64,000 nucleotides of DNA from Saprospiraceae bacterium (GTDB lineage Bacteria; Bacteroidota; Bacteroidia; Chitinophagales; Saprospiraceae), in NCBI GenBank assembly GCA_019187365.1, contig JABARE010000013.1, forward strand, positions 62,001 to 126,000. The letters run 5' to 3'. Positions 41,268-49,507 of this stretch are shown piece after piece (the first letter of the stretch is position 1; the number at the start of each line of letters is the position of its first letter). Below the pieces are notes generated by a model. It saw only the letters and a program-made list of their open reading frames with translations. It was not told the origin of the DNA and searched no databases. Position numbers and translations under genes: made by a program.

Positions 41268-42218
41268 ATGGCGGAAAAACAAAAATGGAATTTAGTGCGA
41301 CTTTCCAGGCCGGGAAGAGGTCATGCCTTGTTTGGAAGTGGCCTGCTGGCCGGGGTGCTGTTGTGCCTGGTCTGGCTGACTTCCAGTTCGGGTGACCTGC
41401 CATTCGATGCCCGGTATGACCCACTTCCCCAGACCATTTACGCCGTCAAACTGGCTGACCGGTACGATCTTGCCGGAGAGGAACTCCCCCTGGAATATTT
41501 CGATGTCACCGAGCGCCTCGAACGCGAGTTGTTGATCAACACGTACTTCCACAGCAGCACCTTACTTCACCTCAAGCTTGCGGTTCGCTTTTTCCCTCTT
41601 TTTGACCGCATTTTTGCCGAGGAAGGCATACCGTCTGACCTGAAATATCTGGCCGTTGCCGAAAGTTCCCTGCGCAATGCCGTCTCATCCGCCGGGGCCA
41701 GGGGCATCTGGCAGTTCCGCGACGAAGCAGCCCGGGAGCTGGACCTCGAAGTGAGCCCATACGTCGACGAGCGCTACGATCCCGAACGCTCCACGCGTGC
41801 AGCATGCAGCTACCTGAAAAAACTACGGGAGCGCTTCGGTTCCTGGACCCTTGCCACAGCAGCATACAATATGGGGCCCACGGCGCTGCAACGCGCCATG
41901 GAAGAACAAAAAGAGACATCCTATTACGACCTCAACCTCAGCGACGAGACCAACCGCTACATTTTTCGCATTGTTGCCATAAAGGAGATCATGAAGCATC
42001 CGGACAAGTTCGGCTTCTTCCTCCAGAAAAAGGAACAATATCCACCGCTAGAGGGCTATACCGTCGCAACGGTACAAGAGGGTATTCCCAGCCTGGCTGA
42101 TTTTGCCCACCAGCACCAGATCACCTATCGCCAACTCAAGCTTTACAATCCCTGGTTGCTCAAATCTTCCCTCCCCAATCCCACGAAAAAGACCTACCGC
42201 ATACGCATTCCCAAATGA
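41268..42218 (+). CDS. Membrane-anchored lytic transglycosylase (SLT family 1, MltD-like)
   Basis: A 316-residue murein hydrolase. A membrane segment (residues ~20-38, LFGSGLLAGVLLCLVWL) anchors it to the envelope. Residues ~95-245 are a soluble-lytic-transglycosylase domain: YLAVAESSLRNAV with the catalytic glutamate near residue 132, then SSAGARGIWQF and TAAYNMGP. It cleaves the glycan strands of peptidoglycan with formation of 1,6-anhydro-muramic ends. The tail (YTVATVQEGIPSLADFAHQHQITYRQL and KLYNPWL) resembles a divergent LysM module. A possible -7 element (TAACTTTA, 41233-41240) overlaps the end of the atpC terminator. Confidence 0.88.
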   Translation: MAEKQKWNLVRLSRPGRGHALFGSGLLAGVLLCLVWLTSSSGDLPFDARYDPLPQTIYAVKLADRYDLAGEELPLEYFDVTERLERELLINTYFHSSTLLHLKLAVRFFPLFDRIFAEEGIPSDLKYLAVAESSLRNAVSSAGARGIWQFRDEAARELDLEVSPYVDERYDPERSTRAACSYLKKLRERFGSWTLATAAYNMGPTALQRAMEEQKETSYYDLNLSDETNRYIFRIVAIKEIMKHPDKFGFFLQKKEQYPPLEGYTVATVQEGIPSLADFAHQHQITYRQLKLYNPWLLKSSLPNPTKKTYRIRIPK

Positions 42219-42246
42219 CGGGGTGCCGGGGCTCTATACTCTTGCT

Positions 42247-42254
42247 TACCTTTG
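42247..42254 (+). promoter_or_regulatory. -7 element upstream of the GH3-family gene
   Basis: TACCTTTG is an exact TAnnTTTG match ending 25 bases before the ATG at 42280. No TTG at ideal spacing is present. Confidence 0.5.
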
Positions 42255-42279
42255 TATTGAATCGAGCGCATAATATTGG

Positions 42280-43806
42280 ATGAGCAAGCTATTCAACGCC
42301 CTGTGGAGTCAGTACCTGAAAGTGCATCGCGCCCAGATGCGCGCGTTCATCGAAAGGCCGGTTGAGTCACAGGCTAAAGAGCTCCGCAAAATTGTGCGCA
42401 CCTCAGCCTCAACCGAATGGGGCTTGCGCTACGGATTTGATCGTTACAGCAAAACATCAGACTGGCGCAGTTTTTTGCCTGTACAGGATTACGAGACCGT
42501 CAAAGCCGATATCCACCGGATGATGGCAGGTGAAAAAAATGTATTGTGGCCAGGAAGGGTAAAGTATTTTGCCAAATCTTCCGGAACAACGGCAGATAAG
42601 AGCAAGTACATCCCCATAACCGACACCAACCACCGGCATTGCCACTCCAGGGGAGGTTGGAGGCTGGTGACCAGCATATTCGACAACGTACCGCGCCCGA
42701 GGATCTTCGAAGGCAAGTGCATACTGCTTGCCGGAAGCTCTGCAGCGGCCCCGGGAGGAAGCCCCGGAACCCTGGCCGGGGATGTTTCTGCCATCATTTA
42801 CCAACGGTTGAATCCCTTGGTCCTGAAAGTGCTCTACCCCGGTATGGACACAGCGCTGATGGCCGACTTCGAGCAGAAGCTCGATCGCATCGCCGAAGGG
42901 GCAGCGGACATTGATGTGAGGTTGATTGCGGGCACACCAACGTGGATGCTCGTCCTTCTGCGAAAGATACTGGATCACACCGGCAAGCGTCACATCCTGG
43001 ACGTATGGCCCCAAATGCAGGTTTACGTTCACGGAGCCGTCAGTTTTGTTCCCTACCGCGCGCCATTCCGCGAATTCTTTCCCTCGGATGATTTTTATTA
43101 CCTCGAGTCGTATAACGCCTCGGAAGGGTATTTTGCCGTACAGGACGACATTACCCGGGACGATATGCTGTTGCTGCTCGACAACGGCGTTTTTTACGAA
43201 TTCATCCCCATGGAATACTGGGAAAGCGAAAATCCGAAGACCCTTTTCCTCGAGGAAGTCGAGGCTGGAAAAAACTACGCCGTGGTGATCACAACCAATT
43301 CTGGTTTATTTCGATACAAGATTGGCGATACGGTGCAGTTCACCTCATTGAACCCCTTTCGCATCGTCATCACAGGCCGGACGCGCCAGTTTATCAACGT
43401 CTTTGGAGAAGAGGTCATGGTGGCCAATACCGATGCTGCGCTTTCTGAAGCCTGCCAGGTATTTGGGGTCACAGTGGCCGACTATACCGTTGCACCGATT
43501 TTCCAGAGCAGTACCGGGAAAGGCGGTCACGAGTGGCTGGTTGAATTTAAAACCGCGCCCCGGGATCCCTCCGCTTTTGCTGCTGCACTCGACGAAGCCC
43601 TCAAAAAGGTCAATTCGGATTACGAAGCCAAACGCTTTGGCGACCTGGCCCTGCAACCGCTGAAGCTGAACGTTGCGCCATCCGGAACCTTTTACCAATG
43701 GCTCAAGGAAAAAAACAAGATTGGCGCCCAGCAAAAAGTTCCCCGCCTTTCTAACCAGCGCACGTTACTCGAAGAACTTCTTTTACTGGCCGGAGCCCGC
43801 CCTTAA
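42280..43806 (+). CDS. GH3-family acyl-adenylate-forming enzyme
   Basis: A 508-residue member of the GH3 (auxin-responsive promoter) family, part of the ANL superfamily that activates carboxylates with ATP and conjugates them, often to amino acids. Visible signs are LPVQDYETVKADIHRMM near residue 67, the ATP-binding KYFAKSSGTTADKSKYIP near residue 95, ESYNASEGYFAVQ near 275 and the ITGRTRQFINVFGEEV block near 365. Bacterial members have no assigned substrate. It is flanked downstream by two AACGTT palindromes. Confidence 0.9.
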   Translation: MSKLFNALWSQYLKVHRAQMRAFIERPVESQAKELRKIVRTSASTEWGLRYGFDRYSKTSDWRSFLPVQDYETVKADIHRMMAGEKNVLWPGRVKYFAKSSGTTADKSKYIPITDTNHRHCHSRGGWRLVTSIFDNVPRPRIFEGKCILLAGSSAAAPGGSPGTLAGDVSAIIYQRLNPLVLKVLYPGMDTALMADFEQKLDRIAEGAADIDVRLIAGTPTWMLVLLRKILDHTGKRHILDVWPQMQVYVHGAVSFVPYRAPFREFFPSDDFYYLESYNASEGYFAVQDDITRDDMLLLLDNGVFYEFIPMEYWESENPKTLFLEEVEAGKNYAVVITTNSGLFRYKIGDTVQFTSLNPFRIVITGRTRQFINVFGEEVMVANTDAALSEACQVFGVTVADYTVAPIFQSSTGKGGHEWLVEFKTAPRDPSAFAAALDEALKKVNSDYEAKRFGDLALQPLKLNVAPSGTFYQWLKEKNKIGAQQKVPRLSNQRTLLEELLLLAGARP

Positions 43807-43809
43807 ATA

Positions 43810-43863
43810 AACGTTCGTTAGTTGTACTTATAGATTGTCATAGTTCTAACAAACGTTTGTTAG
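43810..43863. promoter_or_regulatory. Paired AACGTT palindromes behind the GH3-family gene
   Basis: AACGTTCGTTAG at 43810-43821 is followed by the perfect 18-base palindrome CTAACAAACGTTTGTTAG at 43846-43863, with 24 bases between. The same motif class recurs at 9312 and 51441. The pair lies at the convergent end of the GH3 and HlyD genes, so it may be a regulator site, a bidirectional transcript-end structure or another chromosomal signal. Confidence 0.4.
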
Positions 43864-44031
43864 TATTATTTCAATCGCTATGATTCGGGTAGTTTGTAAT
43901 AAGCCTGACATGAGGATCCCGCAACGAGCAAGGCTTAAACACCCATAACCCCATGTGTCGCCCCCGGCCCTTAACTCGCAAATGCCTTCCAAAGTGGTAA
44001 TTATGTACAGAAACAGCCGGCCGGTAACGGA

Positions 44032-45438
44032 TTACTCCTCTTTTTTCTCCTCTTCCTTCTTTTTGTGCACGCGGCTGCCCGGTTTCAGGCGTCGCGACAA
44101 GGCAGCATAAGGGCCCGTTACGACCGTCTCAGTGCCTTCGAGCCCTTCCAGGATTTCGATAAACTCCGTATCCTGGATGCCCGTAACCACGTCCATACGC
44201 CTGACCGTATCGCCGATCACTACAAATACAGCTTCCCGAAAGGTACTCAGCTTTTCGGCGTCTGCATCCGCGGGTAGCACCACCTTCTCCCCATCCTGCT
44301 TATCTTCTTTTACCGGTGTGCGTTCGTTTGGATCGTAGGCGATCACAGCCTGTATTGGCACGCTCAACACTTGCTCCACGCGGGAAGTTCTGATTTCCAC
44401 CGTTGCCGACATACCGGGCCGGAACGGAACCTTGCCGCCCTGAGATAATTCACTGTAACTCGATTTATCGATGCGCACCTTAACGATGTACTTCGATACC
44501 TGGTCTGTTGACAGTGCTGTGCTGCCAAAACTCCCGAGATTTGATGCCGAGTTGGAGACTTCGCTTACGCGGCCCGAAAACTTCCGGTTTGCGTATGCAT
44601 CCACTTCAATTTCAGCTTCGTCACCTGTTTTGACGCGAACGATGTCGCTCTCGCTCACTTCCACCTGTACTTCCATTGCGTTGAGATCTGCGATGCGCAT
44701 CAGTTCCGTACCGCTCATCTGGATGGTTCCAACCACGCGTTCCCCTTTCTCGACGTTGAGCCGGGAAACAATTCCGTCGACCGGTGCTTTGATCACGGTT
44801 CGGCCCAGGTTTGATCGCTGTTCTTTCAGAACGGCCTCGGCGTCGCGCACCTGATAGCCGGCAGCCTCCGCCGTTCGTATGGCATTTTTCAACGCCGTTT
44901 CCGCATTGCGGACGGAGAGTTCCAAATTGCGAAGATTCGTCTCTGATGCTTCGTATTCCGATTTCGCCAGGATCCCTCCGCGAAACAGTTCTCCATTGCG
45001 TTCGTGTGTGCGCCTGGCCAGATCGAGTTGCAACTTCGCCTGTTCGACCAACTGCTTCGAACTCTCGATGCTGTTCTTACTGGCTACGGCCTGCGTCCTC
45101 GCTACGTTCACCCCCGCGCTGCTGCGCTCTACCGCCGATTCGTAGGCATCGGCATTGACACGGGCCAAGACCTGCCCGGCCCGCACAGAATCCCCTTCCC
45201 GAACAAACAACTCTACAATTTCTCCCGAGACGTCTGATGAAATTTTGATCTCCGTTTCCGGAAAGATCTTTCCGCTCGCCGTTACGGTCTCGACGATATC
45301 CCGCCGCAGCACCTGCTCCATGGTGACCTCTTCGCCCCTGGGCTTGCCTTTTGCCTTGAATATGGCCGCAACGATCAATGTGGGAATTAACAAGATCAGT
45401 GTCCAGGTGTACCATTTGAGTTTCTTCAATTTTTCCAT
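44032..45438 (-). CDS. HlyD/MacA-type periplasmic adaptor of a tripartite efflux system
   Basis: A 468-residue membrane-fusion protein. An N-terminal anchor (residues ~9-26, WYTWTLILLIPTLIVAAIF) is followed by the biotinyl-lipoyl-like half motif GEIVELFVREGDSVRAGQVLARV, a long alpha-hairpin (~95-205), the second lipoyl half (VIKAPVDGIVSRLNVEKGERV), a beta-barrel and a membrane-proximal domain. The C-terminus is an unusual Lys/Glu-only tail. Such adaptors bridge an inner-membrane ABC or RND transporter to a TolC channel. The TolC gene lies 14 bases upstream; the transporter gene, if linked, would be expected downstream but none is seen before the convergent GH3 gene. Confidence 0.88.
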   Translation of the reverse strand: MEKLKKLKWYTWTLILLIPTLIVAAIFKAKGKPRGEEVTMEQVLRRDIVETVTASGKIFPETEIKISSDVSGEIVELFVREGDSVRAGQVLARVNADAYESAVERSSAGVNVARTQAVASKNSIESSKQLVEQAKLQLDLARRTHERNGELFRGGILAKSEYEASETNLRNLELSVRNAETALKNAIRTAEAAGYQVRDAEAVLKEQRSNLGRTVIKAPVDGIVSRLNVEKGERVVGTIQMSGTELMRIADLNAMEVQVEVSESDIVRVKTGDEAEIEVDAYANRKFSGRVSEVSNSASNLGSFGSTALSTDQVSKYIVKVRIDKSSYSELSQGGKVPFRPGMSATVEIRTSRVEQVLSVPIQAVIAYDPNERTPVKEDKQDGEKVVLPADADAEKLSTFREAVFVVIGDTVRRMDVVTGIQDTEFIEILEGLEGTETVVTGPYAALSRRLKPGSRVHKKKEEEKKEE

Positions 45439-45452
45439 TGGTTGATCGTTTT

Positions 45453-46880
45453 TTACCAGGTCAGTTTTTTTCCAGCGTAATAATCGAGTACTTTTTGGCG
45501 AAACACCAGTTCGTATTTTGCAATCAACAGGTTGTTTGAACTGCTCTGGAAGTTGGTTTGCGCCACGTTGAATTCAAACGCGCTGGCGGAGCCCAGTTCA
45601 AGTTTTTTTGCAACGGACTCCTGCAAGCCTTTTGATGCATTATAGGCTTTGAGTGCAGCATCGTAATCTTTTCCGGCCGCCTTCAGATTGGCGATGGCCG
45701 TAAATACATTCTGGTCTAGTGTTTCTTTGCGCTGCTCGAGTTGAAGCGCCGCAGAGCGCGTTGATATTTTTGCCCTTTGCAGAGCCCCTCGCGCTGCGTT
45801 GTTTCTGTAAATGGGAATCGACACGGATATGCCCGCGCCGTAGCCAAGGAACTGGTCGAATTGGTCGCTAAAAGGGGTGACCTCCGTTTCCAGTACGGTA
45901 GGGTAATCCTGTTCAAACTGAGCCGGCTTGCCGTCGATGTACACCCCGGGGACACTGACCCGGGTAGTACCATACTCCGTTGGGCGGATTGCTGCATCCG
46001 AAAACCGCGAGCCGATGCTTCCGCTCATGTAAACCGTTGGAAAAAATGTCGCGCGGGCAATTTTCTCACCAATTTTCGCAACGTCGAGCCGGAGTTTTGC
46101 CGCCCGGATCGAGGCCTGGCTTTCTGTTGCAGGAGCGATCAGGTCTTCATATGTATACAGCTGAAGTGCTATCACGTCGAGTTGTTCTTCGCGCAGACCC
46201 TGAAGCTGAACGTCCGCAGCGAAAGGAAGCCGCATGGCTTGCCGGAGTTGAAGCCAGGCAAGGTCCAGACCGTTCTCGGCAGCAACGACCCCCTGTTCTG
46301 CAAGGGCTGTCTGGCTTATCCATTCCAACAGGTCTGATTCGGGTCGCAGGCCCGCCCGGATCAGTTTTTCTGCCTGATCCTGTTGCAACTTCCGGGTTTC
46401 CAGGCTCTGGGCCGCCACTTCCAGGCGCTCTCCTGCCAGAAGAACGTTGAGATAATAACCGGCTATGCTGAGCCCGAGGTCGTTCAGGGATTGCTGCCTG
46501 TCTTCCCGCGCAGCAGAAAGTTGGATTCGCTCCTGTCGCGAGGCATTGCGCAGCGATCCGGACTGAAAGAGGACAACCGCACTGGAAAGGCTGTAATTGG
46601 AGTAAAGGATGTTTTCCGTGGTAAAACTGTTGGTAGTCGGATCGATGTTCCTACCAAAACTGATGCCGCCGTTAAGCGATCCTGTCAGATCGGGGAAATA
46701 TCGATGGCGTCCTGTGCGGACGTCAATTTCAGCCAATTCTACAGAGAGGTCTGCTTGCTGTACGGCCAGGTTATTTTTTGATGCATATTCAATGCACTGG
46801 TTCAAATCCCAAATGGTTTGCCCGGAAAGCCAATGTCCTGCGACCAGGCAGCAACATGCAAAGAGGAATCGTAGGCTCAT
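45453..46880 (-). CDS. TolC-family outer-membrane efflux protein
   Basis: A 475-residue outer-membrane channel protein with signal peptide (MSLRFLFACCCLVAGHWLSGQ). The mature start TIWDLNQCIEYASKNNLAVQQADL and two similar halves of long helices (AAQSLETRKLQQDQAEKLI; SKGLQESVAKKLELGSASAFEFNVAQTN) are typical of TolC. It forms the exit duct of a tripartite exporter with the adaptor encoded just behind it. The cargo (drug, peptide or ion) cannot be deduced. Confidence 0.9.
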   Translation of the reverse strand: MSLRFLFACCCLVAGHWLSGQTIWDLNQCIEYASKNNLAVQQADLSVELAEIDVRTGRHRYFPDLTGSLNGGISFGRNIDPTTNSFTTENILYSNYSLSSAVVLFQSGSLRNASRQERIQLSAAREDRQQSLNDLGLSIAGYYLNVLLAGERLEVAAQSLETRKLQQDQAEKLIRAGLRPESDLLEWISQTALAEQGVVAAENGLDLAWLQLRQAMRLPFAADVQLQGLREEQLDVIALQLYTYEDLIAPATESQASIRAAKLRLDVAKIGEKIARATFFPTVYMSGSIGSRFSDAAIRPTEYGTTRVSVPGVYIDGKPAQFEQDYPTVLETEVTPFSDQFDQFLGYGAGISVSIPIYRNNAARGALQRAKISTRSAALQLEQRKETLDQNVFTAIANLKAAGKDYDAALKAYNASKGLQESVAKKLELGSASAFEFNVAQTNFQSSSNNLLIAKYELVFRQKVLDYYAGKKLTW

Positions 46881-46987
46881 GCTTCAAATTGTATACAATA
46901 TTAAGTTACCCGGCACGGAACGCCTCGCCCTTTAGAGCGATGTGGGTAAAAATCAGACGAAAGGCGCCAATCATAGGACGGACGGCA

Positions 46988-48274
46988 TTATTGGTTAGAA
47001 TTGAACAGGCCGGTAAACATCAACCGGTCGTAACGTCCGCCGAAAGGGCGGTAATACACGAGGACAACGTAATCGTTCTCCGCCTCGTACCAATTTCCTT
47101 CCAGTGCCTCGGTTTGCGGTCTGCCATCGGGACCTTCCGAGGCAAACAGGTAGTTGTAATAACCCAATTTCAGCAGGACATTGCCAAGATAGGCCTTTTT
47201 TTCCGGGTCGTACTCCATACGAAAAGCCGGCAGCAGTTTCCAACTTGAAAACGCGCCATACAGGTAAACCTCCTCGTCGATTGGATATCCCGTTTTGAGG
47301 GTGAAATGCGCGCGCACGTAGTCTGACTGGCTGTGGGGATCAAACCGGTCGAGGTTGTGAATGAGAAAGCGGCCGTTGATATCGGTTTCTGTGTAAAACG
47401 GGCGGCCTTCCCGGACGCCATCCGGAACAAGCCATGCATGGTATTCGCCGTCCCGCTCCTCCCACAGCTCAATGTCGGGAGTGCGGGAACGAATGGTCCG
47501 CAGATCTTTGTATCGAAATTCCTTTCTCGCCGGGAACAGCCAATCATCAGACTTGTTAAACCGGAAAGAGTTGCCATGAAAAAAGTTGGCAAGGCGATGC
47601 CGGATGGCAGTATTGGGGTCACCATTTTGCAGGATCATCACGCTCAGTTCTTCTCCGTTGTTCGCAACATCGAACTTTCCAGTATTGACTGTCGCGTTGA
47701 GCGCCTGGTGACTGCGACGCAGATCCGGATTGACCGGCTGAACAAAATCCAGCTCAACTAAAAATCCCTGTTCCGTCACAAAAAATCTTCGCGTAAACAA
47801 AACGCGCCTCCACCGGTCGAAAACGCAAATCAAAAAGTTACCACTTACGGAAACTGCTGATGAATTGAGGTGCAGACGGTAATGAATGAACGGCAACTCG
47901 GTCCCCCGGGAACTGAGGTAGTCTTCAATCTGGCGCTCTGGAAAACCCGGGTAATACTCATTCGTTTGCAGTGTCGATGGATTCCAGTCCTGGTCAAAAT
48001 GGTAAATGGTGTAGTAGAGCTCCTCAGGTGATGCCTGGAGCAGGTCGAAATAGAGGTCCAGTCCGGTTGATCGCCCCAGGGTCATGGTTGGAATGGCCTC
48101 GCGCTCCGGATGGAGTTGAAAGAAAAGGATGGTTTGAACCCGGTCGTCGTACACCGTATCGGTTGCCGGCAACTCAAACGGATCGCTTTGGGCGGCCCCC
48201 TCTCCCGGAATCCAGCACATGCCACACAGAGCTCCCCAAACAAGGAAGGGGAGGTGCTGCTTCAAAAAATGCAT
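46988..48274 (-). CDS. Type IX secretion system plug protein (formerly DUF5103)
   Basis: A 428-residue protein with signal peptide (QHLPFLVWGALCGMCWIPG). The family pattern is evident: VYDDRVQTILFFQLHPEREA, then LDLYFDLLQASPEELYYTIYHFDQDW, HYRLHL, SGNFLICVF and a C-terminal VVLVYYRPFGGRYDRLM. In Flavobacterium johnsoniae a protein of this family closes the periplasmic side of the SprA translocon when PorV is absent, and was named Plug. It has no T9SS neighbours here and is divergent from the bacilliredoxin gene. Confidence 0.85.
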   Translation of the reverse strand: MHFLKQHLPFLVWGALCGMCWIPGEGAAQSDPFELPATDTVYDDRVQTILFFQLHPEREAIPTMTLGRSTGLDLYFDLLQASPEELYYTIYHFDQDWNPSTLQTNEYYPGFPERQIEDYLSSRGTELPFIHYRLHLNSSAVSVSGNFLICVFDRWRRVLFTRRFFVTEQGFLVELDFVQPVNPDLRRSHQALNATVNTGKFDVANNGEELSVMILQNGDPNTAIRHRLANFFHGNSFRFNKSDDWLFPARKEFRYKDLRTIRSRTPDIELWEERDGEYHAWLVPDGVREGRPFYTETDINGRFLIHNLDRFDPHSQSDYVRAHFTLKTGYPIDEEVYLYGAFSSWKLLPAFRMEYDPEKKAYLGNVLLKLGYYNYLFASEGPDGRPQTEALEGNWYEAENDYVVLVYYRPFGGRYDRLMFTGLFNSNQ

Positions 48275-48404
48275 ATCGCAATATAACGCTTGCGGGATGC
48301 AAATAATTTCACGATCTGACCGGGTCGACAGGTAAAAGTAGCTTGCCGACAGCTCAACAATTCCGCCAAATCTGCGTTAAAAAGCTTTAAACTCAATTAG
48401 CATT

Positions 48405-48833
48405 ATGTATCCACAGGAGCTCGTATTGCCCATGACCCGCGAATTGACGGACATTGGCTTCCAATCATTGGTTAGTCCGGAAGAAGTTCGCGGCGTCCTC
48501 GAATCCCGGGAGGGAACCGTTTTGGTCGTTGTCAACTCTGTTTGCGGTTGTGCAGCCGCCAACGCCCGACCAGGTGTGCGCATTGCCCTGCAGCGCGCGC
48601 CCAGGCCAGACCGGCTGGTGACGGTATTTGCAGGTGTTGACCGCGATGCCGTACAAAAGGCGCGTGAATACATGCTGCCCTACCCCCCCTCCTCGCCATC
48701 CATTGCTTTGTTTAAAGACGGGCGTCTGGTGCATATGCTCGAAAGACATCACATAGAGGGTCGTTCCGCCCAAATGATTGCCGACAATCTGGCAGCTGCC
48801 TTTTCCACCCATTGCCAAGTGAGCGCATCGTGA
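48405..48833 (+). CDS. Bacilliredoxin (BrxA/BrxB family)
   Basis: A 142-residue thioredoxin-fold protein with the CGC active site (SVCGCAAANARPG, cysteines at residues 47 and 49), an early MYPQELVLPMTRELT and a C-terminal LVHMLERHHIEGRSAQ. Bacilliredoxins remove bacillithiol from S-bacillithiolated proteins; in Bacteroidota, where bacillithiol-like thiols have been reported, the role is presumably similar redox repair. Its stop overlaps the start of the next gene as GTGA. Confidence 0.92.
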   Translation: MYPQELVLPMTRELTDIGFQSLVSPEEVRGVLESREGTVLVVVNSVCGCAAANARPGVRIALQRAPRPDRLVTVFAGVDRDAVQKAREYMLPYPPSSPSIALFKDGRLVHMLERHHIEGRSAQMIADNLAAAFSTHCQVSAS

Positions 48834-49432
48834 CCGGGGCATTTACAGCATTGCTTTGGTGTACGATGGTCCTGCCTTTAGCCGCAGCGGCCCCGCTTTC
48901 CGATACTTCCCTGGGACCCGTTCCAAAATACTCACAAGCGGAATGGAAAAAGGAAAAGGAGGACATTGCAAAATTTGATAAGCAGCTCAAGGAGTGGAAG
49001 AAAGCCGTGAAAAAGGCCAATCCGGATTACCTCAATACGGTTTACGGAAGGATCCTGGAGGCTGCCTACCGCGAACACAATCAGTTGAGCAACCGCGTTT
49101 CGGGGAGAAGCCGTCAGCTCATCCGCCAGGAGGGCAAATCAGAGCGCGACAGTCTGGCTCCCAAGGCCTACAACCCTGAACTGAGGGATCAGCCTGCCAG
49201 GGTCACCAAAGAGGAGATCCGCCTGCGCAAAGCAGAATCTGATTATCTGGCCAACTACGTCGATCTGGTCAAAAAACAGACGACCCTGCTCAAAAATCTC
49301 AAAAACAACAAGCCCTTTTCATCCGATGCTGAGCCCAGGATCTATGCAGATCTCACCAAAGAGCTGGAGGCTTTCCGCGATGCCATGAAAGAAGAACTGG
49401 CTCTCATGAAAAAAGAAGTGCACAAGCGCTGA
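48830..49432 (+). CDS. Hypothetical secreted coiled-coil protein
   Basis: A protein of about 200 residues that I do not recognise. The GTG at 48830 overlaps the bacilliredoxin stop (GTGA) and directly precedes a signal peptide (AFTALLWCTMVLPLAAAAPLS); a TTG at 48812 is the alternative. The mature part is highly charged and helical with long coiled-coil character: EWKKEKEDIAKFDKQLKEW near residue 40 and LTKELEAFRDAMKEELALM at the end. No cysteines remain in the mature protein. Coupled translation with a cytoplasmic bacilliredoxin is odd and may simply reflect gene packing. Confidence 0.7.
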   Translation: MTGAFTALLWCTMVLPLAAAAPLSDTSLGPVPKYSQAEWKKEKEDIAKFDKQLKEWKKAVKKANPDYLNTVYGRILEAAYREHNQLSNRVSGRSRQLIRQEGKSERDSLAPKAYNPELRDQPARVTKEEIRLRKAESDYLANYVDLVKKQTTLLKNLKNNKPFSSDAEPRIYADLTKELEAFRDAMKEELALMKKEVHKR

Positions 49433-49474
49433 CCGGACAGGGTAAACGAATCGCGAGTTTTTTTAATATGTTCT

Positions 49475-49482
49475 TACCTTTG
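49475..49482 (+). promoter_or_regulatory. -7 element upstream of parE
   Basis: TACCTTTG is an exact TAnnTTTG match ending 25 bases before the parE ATG. Confidence 0.5.
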
Positions 49483-49507
49483 GCCCACCGGAAGGCACCC
49501 AACGAAT

